A stretch of 12,744 bases of DNA from Thermoprotei archaeon (GTDB taxonomy: Archaea; Thermoproteota; Thermoprotei_A; Marsarchaeales; UBA168), in the NCBI GenBank assembly GCA_011055275.1, contig DSEZ01000094.1:1-12744 (forward strand), given 5' to 3'. Made by a program: the position numbers and the translations under genes. The notes under the pieces were generated by a model. The model saw only the letters and a list, made by a program, of their open reading frames with translations, was not told where the DNA came from and made no database searches. Positions 1 through 6,357 of the stretch are shown one piece after another; the first letter of the stretch is position 1; every line of letters begins with the position of its first letter.

Positions 1-1
1 A

Positions 2-358
2 AAAGCCGCGCAGAGGCTTAACATAGCCGAATTGGGTGATATAATTCTTGCTACATCTACCGTCGACATCTTTGAGGGTGAGGTGGCCGAAGCACTACTA
101 TCGTTGGGTGCAGACGTGGCATTTGTGGCTGCGCCGCGGGCCAACGGCGTCAGGGTTTCAGGAAGGGCCGATGAAAAGGCCCTTTCTTATGGAGTTAACC
201 TTGCCTCGTTTTTTGGCGAGAGCGGAGGAGGGCACGAAGGCGCCGCCGGTGCTCTTATGAGTGGTGACGCTCAGAGCGTTTTATCGAAGATAGCTCACGA
301 TTTTCTGGCACAATACGCGTACATATCATCTCATAGAAACGACTTAAAAAATGAGTAG
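2..358 (+). CDS. DHH/DHHA1-family phosphoesterase, 3' end (partial)
   Basis: The reading frame is open from the left edge and ends at a TAG at 356-358, so only the last ~118 residues are visible. They carry the C-terminal DHHA1 signature: a predicted beta strand and helix followed by SGGGHEGAAG (codons at 221-250), the glycine-rich GGGH loop that binds substrate in RecJ/NrnA/GdpP-type DHH phosphoesterases. The catalytic DHH domain lies outside the window, so I cannot tell a nuclease (RecJ/GAN-like, oligoribonuclease-like) from a cyclic-dinucleotide phosphodiesterase. An internal TTG at 32 is unlikely to be the start, because the frame continues upstream in good sequence. The ECF transporter genes begin 49 bp downstream on the same strand, with their own promoter-like signals, so co-transcription is possible but not required. 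Confidence 0.8.
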   Translation, partial: KAAQRLNIAELGDIILATSTVDIFEGEVAEALLSLGADVAFVAAPRANGVRVSGRADEKALSYGVNLASFFGESGGGHEGAAGALMSGDAQSVLSKIAHDFLAQYAYISSHRNDLKNE

Positions 359-366
359 CTAAAAAT
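343..366 (+). promoter_or_regulatory. Candidate TATA elements for the ECF transporter operon
   Basis: Two A-rich TATA-like runs sit at the end of the DHH gene: CTTAAAAAA (343-351) and TAAAAAT (360-366). An initiation point 25 bp downstream of either would fall near 373-388 and leave a 20-35 nt leader. That leader holds a Shine-Dalgarno-like GGAGGG (392-397) ten bases before the TTG at 408, and a 7-codon ATG ORF (378-401). The arrangement suggests a led, SD-dependent transcript. Which box is used is inference. Confidence 0.35.
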
Positions 367-407
367 CTGCGAGCCAAATGAAGCGTTGCGCGGAGGGTTG
401 AGCCCAC

Positions 408-1253
408 TTGAGGGCCATAGAAATAAGAGATCTATCGTTTGCCTACGAGGGTAGCGAGAGGCTTGCACTTGATGGCGTCAGCCTAGACGTGGAGCGCGGG
501 GAATTCGTTGTGATCGCGGGACCCAGCGGATGCGGGAAGTCAACGCTCATTAAGGCTATTAACGGCTTAATACCCAGCTTTTACGGCGGCAGCTACAAAG
601 GAGAGGTGAGGATAGAAGGGCACAACCCGGCGAAGGAACAACCGCACGAGCTTTTCAAGGTCGTTGGGACGGTTTTCCAGGAGCCAGATACGCAACTGCT
701 CACCTTTTCCGTTGAGAGGGAGCTGGCTTTTCCCTTGGAGAACTCCGGAGTAAGCAGGACTGAGATGAAAGAGCTTGTTGAAGACGCGCTTAATAGGTTT
801 GGCCTTTCTCACTTGAGGCATAGGTCACCCTCCGAGCTCAGCGGGGGAGAGCAGCAAAGGGTAGCCATAGCGGTTGCCCTTATCTCCAAGCCCAGCGTAC
901 TGCTTCTTGACGAGCCGACTTCAAGCCTTGATCCAAGGGCAGCCGTAGAGGTGCTCTCCGTGGTTCACGAGCTGAACAGATCTGGTATGACGGTTGTTAT
1001 AAGTGAACATAGGTTGTCTCTGCTGTTGCCTTTTGCGCACAAGCTGGTGGTCATGAATCAAGGGCGGATAGTTGACCAGGGCCCTCCTTCAGAGGTTATA
1101 TTGAGGATGGCCAATCAGGGGCTCGTAGAGGTTCCAGACGCTGTGGCGGCCTACCTTGGTCTCAAAGAGCTCGGGATCAGGTTTGATCGCGTTCCCATGG
1201 ACGCGCGTCAGTTCTTGGATGAGGTGAGGTCCAGCACCGCCCTCATGAGGTGA
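408..1253 (+). CDS. ecfA1: ECF transporter ATP-binding protein 1 (EcfA type)
   Basis: A 281-residue ABC ATPase with every nucleotide-binding motif: Walker A GPSGCGKS (38-45), Q-loop Gln91, signature LSGGEQQ (144-150), Walker B VLLLDEP (164-170, catalytic Glu169) and switch His201 in a SEHR context common in ECF/CbiO-type ATPases. It should sit on the cytoplasmic face and pair with the next gene's ATPase to power vitamin or cofactor uptake through EcfT. The TTG start is chosen because GGAGGG at 392-397 lies ten bases upstream and the protein then begins directly at the first beta strand (AIEIRDLSFAYEG). It ends in a GTGA overlap with the second ATPase, indicating translational coupling. Substrate specificity is set by an S component, not by this protein. 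Confidence 0.92.
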   Translation: MRAIEIRDLSFAYEGSERLALDGVSLDVERGEFVVIAGPSGCGKSTLIKAINGLIPSFYGGSYKGEVRIEGHNPAKEQPHELFKVVGTVFQEPDTQLLTFSVERELAFPLENSGVSRTEMKELVEDALNRFGLSHLRHRSPSELSGGEQQRVAIAVALISKPSVLLLDEPTSSLDPRAAVEVLSVVHELNRSGMTVVISEHRLSLLLPFAHKLVVMNQGRIVDQGPPSEVILRMANQGLVEVPDAVAAYLGLKELGIRFDRVPMDARQFLDEVRSSTALMR

Positions 1254-2065
1254 TCAGGTTATCGATAATAGAGTTCAATGAAGTAAGATATAGGTATCCT
1301 CTATCTGATTACGAGGTACTCAAGGGTGTAACGTTTAAGATAAAGCGCGGCGATAGGGTAGCCCTGATCGGCACCAATGGGTCGGGAAAGACGACAATAT
1401 TAAAGCACATGAATGGCCTCCTTAAACCACATAGCGGAAGCGTCTTTATCGACGGCGTCGACACCAGGAGGGCTAAGGTGTCGGATTTAGCGAGAAAGGT
1501 GGGCATGGTTTTTCAAAACCCAAATCAGCAGCTTTTTGCCCAGACGTGCTGGGAAGAGGTTACGTTTGCCATGAGGAACTTTAATTTTCCTGAGGAAGAG
1601 ATCTCCAAGAGGGCAGAGGGAGCGCTCAAGAGCTTCGGGCTTTGGGATTACAGAAACGAGTCGCCATTCCTGTTGAGTGCAGGCGAGAAAAAGCGGCTGG
1701 GCCTTGCCAGCGTTTTAGTCTATGAACCAAAAATACTTGTAATGGATGAACCTACATCAGGCCAGGATGTGGCACAGAAAAAAAAGATAGGCGAGTTGAT
1801 CCAGAGCTTCAAGGGTGACGCCGTGATAGTAAGCACGCATGACCTTGACTTTGTGGCGCGTTACTTCGACAGGGTGATGATAGTAGAGAACGGAAGATTG
1901 GTTGCGGATGGCCAGGCTAGGGAGATCTTCTACAACGGTTCCTTGGAGAAGTTCGGCCTCTTAGAACCTCAAGTGGTGACGATCAGTAAAGGGCTGGGGA
2001 TCGGGGGCAATCCGCTGACCGTTGAAGATCTTGTGAAGGAGTTTAAGGAGGGACAAAGAACATGA
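1250..2065 (+). CDS. ecfA2: ECF transporter ATP-binding protein 2 (EcfA type)
   Basis: A 271-residue ABC ATPase starting at a GTG that shares four bases with the stop of ecfA1. Motifs: Walker A GTNGSGKTT (41-49), Q-loop Gln89 followed by NPNQQLF (an ECF/CbiO-like feature), Walker B ILVMDEP (162-168, Glu167) and switch His197. The signature is LSAGEKKR (142-149), so the second glycine of the usual LSGGE is alanine; this is a mild change and not expected to abolish function. Together with ecfA1 it would form a heterodimeric ATPase. The gene ends in an ATGA overlap with ecfT, so all three are coupled in one operon. The C-terminal ~45 residues beyond the ATPase core resemble the extension of EcfA proteins that contacts the partner subunit (inference). 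Confidence 0.92.
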   Translation: MIRLSIIEFNEVRYRYPLSDYEVLKGVTFKIKRGDRVALIGTNGSGKTTILKHMNGLLKPHSGSVFIDGVDTRRAKVSDLARKVGMVFQNPNQQLFAQTCWEEVTFAMRNFNFPEEEISKRAEGALKSFGLWDYRNESPFLLSAGEKKRLGLASVLVYEPKILVMDEPTSGQDVAQKKKIGELIQSFKGDAVIVSTHDLDFVARYFDRVMIVENGRLVADGQAREIFYNGSLEKFGLLEPQVVTISKGLGIGGNPLTVEDLVKEFKEGQRT

Positions 2066-2805
2066 GCTGGGCAGCTGGCCTTTCGTTCGTTCATGGAAAT
2101 TCTTTTTTGCATAGGTTGAATCCCATACCCAAGATAGTCATTGTTTTAGGTTTACTAGTGCTTTCAATATATGTGTTTCAAAGCATTGCTTATCTGTTGA
2201 TTCTACTGACATTTACTATTGTTCTAGTGACGGCTGCCCATCAGCTGAAGAGGTGGTGGGGAACCATGAAGATGGCAATGGTTGTTGCCCTTGTGATAGG
2301 TCTTTTGGATTATGTTTTCCTTGGTAATGCGCTGTTTTCTGTAGCTATGGGGCTCAGGTTCATCGTTGTGGTGTCGGCATTCTCTGTTTTTTCCCTGACT
2401 ACTGCGCCCGAAGACGTGGCGGGAGTGATGCTTACCATGGGCTTTCCCTACGCCCTAACTGTGGCCTTTATGATGTCCATAAGGTTTCTGCCATTACTTG
2501 CGCAAGAAGCTCAAAACATTATCGACGCTCAAAGTGCGAGGGGTTTTGACATGAGCACGCATAACCCCATAAAGATGGTGAAAAACTACGTGCCAATACT
2601 GGTGCCTTTGATAGTCATATCGTTGATGAAGGCAGATTCCGCCGGACAAGCGCTTGAGACAAGAGGTTTTGGGTACACGAAAGACGTGACCAGCTATAAT
2701 GACGTTAAGCCGTCGGCCGTGGATTTGGTGCTCGTAATTATTACGTGCATAATAACTGGTTACCTCGTTTACCTCAAGTTGATAGGCCTAGGTTTTGGAG
2801 TTTGA
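2062..2805 (+). CDS. ecfT: ECF transporter transmembrane scaffold protein EcfT
   Basis: A 247-residue integral membrane protein with hydrophobic segments near residues 24-58, 70-88, 97-113, 126-146, 176-190 and 219-243. The two Ala-Arg-Gly-type coupling motifs that define EcfT are present in the cytoplasmic region: SARGF (158-162) and ETRGF (199-203). These insert into grooves of the two ATPases and transmit ATP-driven movement to the S component. Its ATG overlaps the ecfA2 stop by four bases. The 3' end overlaps the convergent NfeD-like gene by 18 bp, leaving no intergenic terminator. No S-component gene follows it directly; the candidate at 3834 is about 1 kb away beyond a minus-strand gene pair. 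Confidence 0.9.
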   Translation: MSWAAGLSFVHGNSFLHRLNPIPKIVIVLGLLVLSIYVFQSIAYLLILLTFTIVLVTAAHQLKRWWGTMKMAMVVALVIGLLDYVFLGNALFSVAMGLRFIVVVSAFSVFSLTTAPEDVAGVMLTMGFPYALTVAFMMSIRFLPLLAQEAQNIIDAQSARGFDMSTHNPIKMVKNYVPILVPLIVISLMKADSAGQALETRGFGYTKDVTSYNDVKPSAVDLVLVIITCIITGYLVYLKLIGLGFGV

Positions 2806-3252
2806 CTTGTCCCCTTTCTTGTGCGGCTTCACCTTGAGCTTCAATCCATCATAGCCTGTCACAATCACTCTCTCTCCAGCGGATATGTCCTCTGGTGAAT
2901 CGGATATCGCAGACCAGAGCTCGCTCTCTAGGAATATTACGCCCTCCCCCCCGGCCTTTATACTTGTCCTGGCTTCACCTACTAGGCCTACCATGTACTG
3001 CGGTAACCTGTAGGTCGGCCTCCTCTTCCTGACGGTTGTCGCAGCGAACCCGATCCCCAAGATCACCCCTATCGTGATAATTATGACGCCTATGGTGGTC
3101 TCCAGCAGGTCGCCTGTAAGCAGACCGTTTACTGCTATGAAAAGACCGACCAGATTTATAATAACAACCAATATTAGTGGTCTTATCCCATATATCAAAA
3201 TCCTGTCAGCGAGCCCGTTTAGCGTGCCCTTTCCCGGTTGTTCGTTAGACAA
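2788..3252 (-). CDS. Short NfeD-like membrane protein with OB-fold domain
   Basis: A 154-residue protein with two predicted transmembrane helices (about 24-46 and 52-73), a basic RKRR stretch, and a C-terminal NfeD-type OB domain (about 87-143) with the pattern G-x2-G-x-A-x-T, then GEGVIFLESELWSA, then GERVIV-x3-DGLKLKV. There is no N-terminal ClpP-like protease domain, so this is the short NfeD1b form. NfeD proteins usually partner with SPFH/stomatin-type membrane proteins in membrane-domain organisation or quality control, but no SPFH gene is in this window. It follows the pyrophosphatase on the same strand with an 8-bp overlap, so the two are co-transcribed and probably translationally coupled. 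The family call is good; the function here is unknown. Confidence 0.82.
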   Translation of the reverse strand: MSNEQPGKGTLNGLADRILIYGIRPLILVVIINLVGLFIAVNGLLTGDLLETTIGVIIITIGVILGIGFAATTVRKRRPTYRLPQYMVGLVGEARTSIKAGGEGVIFLESELWSAISDSPEDISAGERVIVTGYDGLKLKVKPHKKGDKSNSKT

Positions 3253-3775
3253 CTCGGGCCACGCTACATTTCTTTATGGTCTCTTCAGCTTCCTTCTTGT
3301 TCATCCATCCCAGTACCTTTACGAATTTTTCGGGTTCCAGTTCTTTGTAGTGATTAAAGAAGTGCTCGATCTCGTTCCTTATGGGGCTTGAAATTTGAGT
3401 TATATCATCTATATCTGAGTAAAAAGGATCGATGTTGCCATAAGGCACGGCTATTATCTTTGTGTCCTCACCTTTTTCATCTACGGTCTTTAGCGCTCCC
3501 ACGGGTTTGCTTCTTACTATGGCACCGGGTGTGACGGCTTCACGGCTTATCACCAGGCAGTCGAGAGGATCACCATCAGGCGCTGCAGTTCCTTCAATGA
3601 AGCCATAGTTGAAGGGATAGTGGGCAGCCGCGTAAAGGAACCTGTCGACGTAGATTTTCCCCGTTTTATGATCTATTTCGTATTTTACGTCGCTGCCCTG
3701 AGGGATCTCTATTACGACGTTGACCTGCATAAATAAACGCGGCTGCGCACTTTTAACCCTGACGCTATCAAGCAT
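3245..3775 (-). CDS. ppa: Family I inorganic pyrophosphatase
   Basis: Soluble cytoplasmic enzyme that hydrolyses pyrophosphate to phosphate, pulling forward nucleic-acid and aminoacyl-tRNA synthesis. The family signature DGDPLDCLV lies at 67-75 (176-residue numbering) with metal-binding Asp67, Asp69 and Asp72. Other family blocks are EIPQGSDVKYEID (23-35), FLYAAAHYPFNYGFIEGT (46-63), GEDTKIIAVP (102-111) and HYKELEP. The start is uncertain. The ATG at 3775 gives 176 residues, the usual family length. An ATG at 3730 gives 161 and has a TATA-like TTAAAA (3751-3756, minus strand) about 24 bp upstream, as expected for a leaderless message. I keep the longer form because family members normally have 15-20 residues before the first strand. 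It is divergent from the S-component gene and co-directional with the NfeD-like gene. Confidence 0.93.
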   Translation of the reverse strand: MLDSVRVKSAQPRLFMQVNVVIEIPQGSDVKYEIDHKTGKIYVDRFLYAAAHYPFNYGFIEGTAAPDGDPLDCLVISREAVTPGAIVRSKPVGALKTVDEKGEDTKIIAVPYGNIDPFYSDIDDITQISSPIRNEIEHFFNHYKELEPEKFVKVLGWMNKKEAEETIKKCSVARVV

Positions 3776-3804
3776 TTTTGATTATCTAACAAAAAATAGG
3801 TAGG

Positions 3805-3811
3805 CTTAAAT
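3805..3811 (+). promoter_or_regulatory. TATA box for the S-component gene (possibly bidirectional)
   Basis: CTTAAAT is centred about 26 bp before the TTG at 3834, the spacing expected for a leaderless archaeal transcript. The element is nearly palindromic (ATTTAAG on the other strand) and lies about 33 bp before the ATG at 3775, so it could also serve the divergent pyrophosphatase gene. An alternative pyrophosphatase box is TTAAAA on the minus strand at 3751-3756. Confidence 0.5.
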
Positions 3812-3833
3812 CCAGTTAGCCCTTTAGCACGAA

Positions 3834-4430
3834 TTGCCAACGCAACCGCGCTCGAAGCTGGTGGCAAGGGTAGGAGCTCTCGTAGCTCTCTCGGTCATGG
3901 CTGATCTGTTTCCCATGCCAAGGGTGTTCTTTGGAATGAAGTTGGACCTAGTTGGTACGGTTTGGGTGAGCGGCTTCTTGCTTTTTGGCTTTGAAACTGC
4001 CACTTATACGTCGTTGGGTACCTTTCTGCTCATGACCGCCTATGGACCAACTGGTTTCGTGGGCGCTGCCATGAAGTTTGCTGCAACTTACCCCATGATA
4101 TTGATGCCGTGGCTCATTACGAGAAAGGTCCCAAAGAAATTGCTCGTAACGCCCTCATCTAGGGGTGCGCTGTTGTATGGGTTTGCATCAGGGATTGCCA
4201 TAGCGGTTAGGGTTGTTTTGACATTTGTACTGAACTACTATTGGGCGATACCAACTTTCATGGGTTTACCCACTCAGGAGGTTATCCAGAGGTTCTTTGC
4301 GGGTTCCTTTCTGAGCTTTTTTGCTTTCGTGGCAGGGTTGAACGTCGCCCAGGGAGTGCTGGATGCGGCTTTGCCATGGATCCTGGTTGTAAGGTCTGGA
4401 CTTGTTAGGGTTTTGGGTTATGGGCGCTAG
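3834..4430 (+). CDS. ECF transporter S (substrate-binding) component, RibU-like
   Basis: A 198-residue, almost entirely hydrophobic protein with five to six predicted membrane helices (about 9-26, 38-68, 73-96, 109-136, 153-190), the size and layout of ECF S components. Helix 1 holds an ARVGA stretch (11-15), matching the AxxxA helix-packing motif used by S components to contact EcfT. The FPMP-x5-GMKLDLVGTVW block followed by a Gly/Phe-rich helix resembles the riboflavin-transporter (RibU) pattern, but the ligand cannot be assigned from sequence. It probably supplies specificity to the ATPase/EcfT module at 408-2805, although it lies apart under its own TATA box. The TTG start at 3834 is supported by that box 26 bp upstream. 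The 3' end overlaps convergent nop10 by 26 bp. Confidence 0.7.
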   Translation: MPTQPRSKLVARVGALVALSVMADLFPMPRVFFGMKLDLVGTVWVSGFLLFGFETATYTSLGTFLLMTAYGPTGFVGAAMKFAATYPMILMPWLITRKVPKKLLVTPSSRGALLYGFASGIAIAVRVVLTFVLNYYWAIPTFMGLPTQEVIQRFFAGSFLSFFAFVAGLNVAQGVLDAALPWILVVRSGLVRVLGYGR

Positions 4431-4602
4431 AATTTCTTTCCTCTCTTATTGCTCTTATTTTATAATCTAGGTATGGATCGTCGGGAGAGAACTTTGCCGG
4501 CGCGGCCTGTACGGTCGCCGCCCCGCACCTTGGGCACCTTGGCTTTAACGTGTAGGTTCCGCACCTTGGGCACCTCATTATTTGATGCTTCAGCGTGCCC
4601 AC
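4405..4602 (-). CDS. nop10: H/ACA RNP protein Nop10
   Basis: A 65-residue protein with an N-terminal zinc ribbon, RCPRCGTYTLKPRCPRCG (residues 10-27, four cysteines), then the diagnostic KFSPDDPYLDYKIRAIRE helix region. Nop10 binds Cbf5 and stabilises H/ACA guide RNPs that make pseudouridine in rRNA. The GTG at 4602 begins one base after the aIF2-alpha stop codon. An in-frame ATG at 4578 would trim eight residues, but family members usually have 6-8 residues before the first CPxC, which favours GTG or a site just inside it. The order aIF2-alpha then Nop10 is strongly conserved in archaea. The final ~12 residues (ERNSSAHNPKP) are an uncharacteristic tail that runs into the convergent S-component gene. 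Confidence 0.93.
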   Translation of the reverse strand: MGTLKHQIMRCPRCGTYTLKPRCPRCGAATVQAAPAKFSPDDPYLDYKIRAIREERNSSAHNPKP

Positions 4603-4603
4603 C

Positions 4604-5404
4604 CTAAGACTTCATTCTCTCTATCGAGAGCGAGCCACCGCTTTTCTTGACGTATTCAGCGAAGGCTCCATTTAGTTCTTGGGAGCGTGCTTCGAGCTCC
4701 TTGTAGTTAGTGTCGCTGATTTTTACAAGGTAAGATGGTGCGCTCAGATAAGATACCTTAACCTTTAAGCCAGCCTCCTTTGCGAGGTCTTCGAAGCGAG
4801 AAAACGCCACTTTTACCTTATTTATACCGCCCTTTCCTTCAAAAAACAGATTGAACCTAAACGATATGGCCACGGTCTCAGCCTTGACGTGCCTTTCTAT
4901 TAGGGGATAAAGCGTGGAAACCCATTGATCGGGTATGCCCGCTTTCTTAAGAACATCGCTACCGGTCTCAAGCGTCGTGGTCAGCGCCGCGTAAGCGTCA
5001 CCGTACTTTTCCTCTAATGGCCAAATCACTTCCCTATAAGCGTCTTCCTTGCTCTTTCCAAGGGCCTTTGCAGCAACCATTACCACTGCCTCTACTTTTT
5101 TCTCCTTATTCCACTGGGATAGCGTCTTCTCTTGCTCTCCTGCGCTTATCTTTTTCAGCGAAAGAACTATTTGGTTTTTTGAGGGATCAACCATTATAAC
5201 CTTGAGAGGCATCTTTCTTCCCTCCTTCACGTAATCATGTATGTTTTTCACCCAGCCGCTAGCGATCTCGTTTATGGGAAGGTAGCCGTGAAGCCCGTTA
5301 AAAGAGTCCAAGGTCACGTATGCGCCATGCTCCTCAAGCTTGTCAATGGTAACAACGACGTTCATACCAACGTAGGGGAATTTCTCCCTTCTAAGTATGA
5401 CCAT
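4604..5404 (-). CDS. eif2a: Translation initiation factor aIF2 subunit alpha
   Basis: The alpha subunit of the heterotrimeric factor that brings initiator Met-tRNA to the ribosome. An S1/OB domain occupies residues ~10-86 (PYVGMNVVVTIDKLEEHGAY, then GLHGYLPINEI, then KNQIVLSLKKI), followed by the helical domain (~88-175) and the C-terminal alpha/beta domain (~180-266) that binds aIF2-gamma. The frame is open to an ATG at 5449. I choose the ATG at 5404 because it gives MVILRREKFPYVGM, the usual N-terminus, and 266 residues, the usual length. It also has a TATA-like TTTTAT about 25 bp upstream on the minus strand. A homologue of the eukaryotic regulatory Ser51 site cannot be judged here. It is followed at once by nop10 and is divergent from PCNA. 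Confidence 0.95.
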   Translation of the reverse strand: MVILRREKFPYVGMNVVVTIDKLEEHGAYVTLDSFNGLHGYLPINEIASGWVKNIHDYVKEGRKMPLKVIMVDPSKNQIVLSLKKISAGEQEKTLSQWNKEKKVEAVVMVAAKALGKSKEDAYREVIWPLEEKYGDAYAALTTTLETGSDVLKKAGIPDQWVSTLYPLIERHVKAETVAISFRFNLFFEGKGGINKVKVAFSRFEDLAKEAGLKVKVSYLSAPSYLVKISDTNYKELEARSQELNGAFAEYVKKSGGSLSIERMKS

Positions 5405-5424
5405 GGTTAACCCTACTTTATCCG

Positions 5425-5433
5425 CATAAAATC
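5425..5433 (-). promoter_or_regulatory. TATA box of the aIF2-alpha/nop10 operon
   Basis: On the minus strand this reads GATTTTATG, preceded by a purine-rich AAGAAAA stretch that could act as a BRE. Its centre is about 25 bp upstream of the ATG at 5404, which supports a leaderless transcript and the shorter aIF2-alpha start. Confidence 0.5.
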
Positions 5434-5449
5434 TTTTCTTTTTTAGCAT

Positions 5450-5570
5450 CCGTTAGTGGGCATGGCGTTTGTTCTCAGTGGCAGGCCCGCACCTGCCGCG
5501 TGAGCGGGGATGGTTATCACGCGGGTCTCGACTGGATCGCTTATCTCAAGGTGGAGGTGATATTTTTGGG
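5450..5570. other. GC-rich, structured intergenic segment between divergent promoters
   Basis: Between the aIF2-alpha and PCNA TATA boxes the sequence is markedly GC-rich, unlike the other short intergenic regions here. It holds an 8-bp hairpin with one G-U pair (5478-5485 with 5492-5499) and a perfect 8-bp hairpin CCGCGTGA (5496-5503) with TCACGCGG (5517-5524). They share bases 5496-5499, so they exclude each other. CCCGC (5486-5490) can also pair with GCGGG at 5504-5508 or 5521-5525. The minus strand is open from 5622 to a TAA at 5443-5445, but the only usual starts give 25 residues or fewer. The plus strand has a 30-codon GTG frame (5500-5592). I do not recognise a known RNA family; a small RNA, leader or regulatory site is possible. 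Confidence 0.35.
5553..5561 (+). promoter_or_regulatory. Perfect Shine-Dalgarno sequence upstream of the PCNA promoter
   Basis: GGAGGTGAT is fully complementary to the conserved 3' end of archaeal 16S rRNA. Four bases later a TTG (5566) opens an 8-codon frame that ends at TAA 5590-5592, in the same frame as PCNA but closed before it. It lies upstream of the PCNA TATA box, so it would be transcribed only from a more distal promoter. Confidence 0.3.
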
Positions 5571-5576
5571 CTATAA

Positions 5577-5584
5577 CTTTAATA
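5577..5584 (+). promoter_or_regulatory. TATA box for PCNA-primase operon
   Basis: CTTTAATA is centred about 27 bp before the TTG at 5608. This is the spacing of a leaderless archaeal promoter and supports TTG as the PCNA start. Confidence 0.55.
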
Positions 5585-5607
5585 CTGAATAAGCCTAGTA
5601 AATTAGC

Positions 5608-6348
5608 TTGGCTAAACTGGTCTTAAAGGATCCAAGAGAATTCAGGGATATAATTCAAAACGCGTCGAGCGTGGTATCGGAGGGTGTTTTTAGGGTATCA
5701 AGCGACGGGCTTACCATGAAGGAGCTTGATCCAAGCAGAATAGCCATGGTGGAGTTTAGTTTTCCACCATCGTGTTTTGAAGCGCTGAATAGCGAGGGTG
5801 AGGAAAAGCTTGGGGTAAACTTGGAAGAGTTGCTAAACGTGCTCAAACGGTTGAGACCAGACGATTCCATGGCGTTGGAAAGCGATAAGGGCAGACTTAC
5901 GGTTTCCCTTTCGGTGAATAAGTACACGAGATCTTTCAAGATACCCTTGCTTGATCTAGGAGGTCAAGAAACACCTACGATCAACGTCCAGTACACGAGT
6001 AGGTACAACATACTTGCGGACGGCCTTGCTTCAAGCATAAAGGACGCTGCGACCGTTGCGGATGAGGTTACCTTCAGTTCATCTAAGGACGAGTCCCTTC
6101 TGATATCTGCTAGCAGCGATAAGGGTTCCGTTGAGCAAAGGCTAACCAGAGAAAGTGGGATGATATTGGATGCTAAGGTATTGGAGGAGGCCACTGCTAA
6201 GTATAGCTTACAATACCTGGAGATGATAACTTCTTTTAAGGGATCTCCGAGCGTTCTCCTGGAGTTTGCTCAAGATAAACCGCTTCACTTGGAGTATAAA
6301 ATGCCAGATGGGGCCTCCTTCCAGTTCATACTGGCTCCGCGCTTATAG
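5608..6348 (+). CDS. pcn: DNA polymerase sliding clamp PCNA
   Basis: A 246-residue clamp protein, the normal length for archaeal PCNA. It begins AKLVLKDPREFRDIIQNASSVVSEGVFRVSSDGLTMKELDPSRIAMVEFSF, the classic first half-domain. The interdomain connector and hydrophobic pocket region are visible around 115-130 (PLLDLGGQETPTINVQYTSR), and the C-terminus FQFILAPRL matches the family's strand-plus-tail that PIP-box partners contact. PCNA rings encircle DNA and tether polymerase, ligase, FEN1 and RFC. The TTG start at 5608 is the first in-frame start after a stop at 5590-5592 and sits 27 bp from a TATA box. Only one PCNA is seen here; Sulfolobus-type organisms have three, so homo- or heterotrimer cannot be decided. 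It is followed nine bases later by priL on the same transcript. Confidence 0.95.
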   Translation: MAKLVLKDPREFRDIIQNASSVVSEGVFRVSSDGLTMKELDPSRIAMVEFSFPPSCFEALNSEGEEKLGVNLEELLNVLKRLRPDDSMALESDKGRLTVSLSVNKYTRSFKIPLLDLGGQETPTINVQYTSRYNILADGLASSIKDAATVADEVTFSSSKDESLLISASSDKGSVEQRLTRESGMILDAKVLEEATAKYSLQYLEMITSFKGSPSVLLEFAQDKPLHLEYKMPDGASFQFILAPRL

Positions 6349-6357
6349 CGAGCAACT

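Noticed and set aside
378..401. Seven-codon ATG ORF upstream of ecfA1
   Set aside because: Too short to judge and no codon evidence; kept only as a note with the promoter.
3074..3391. 105-codon plus-strand open frame
   Set aside because: It is the antisense shadow of the NfeD-like and pyrophosphatase genes, both with clear family motifs.
5490..5545. tRNA-like stretch (GTGA, loop ending GGTTA, TCAC, then CTCGACT)
   Set aside because: The D-arm-like hairpin is good, but there is no matching anticodon stem, no T-arm with GTTCRANYC, and position 8 is not T; an intron does not rescue the pairing.
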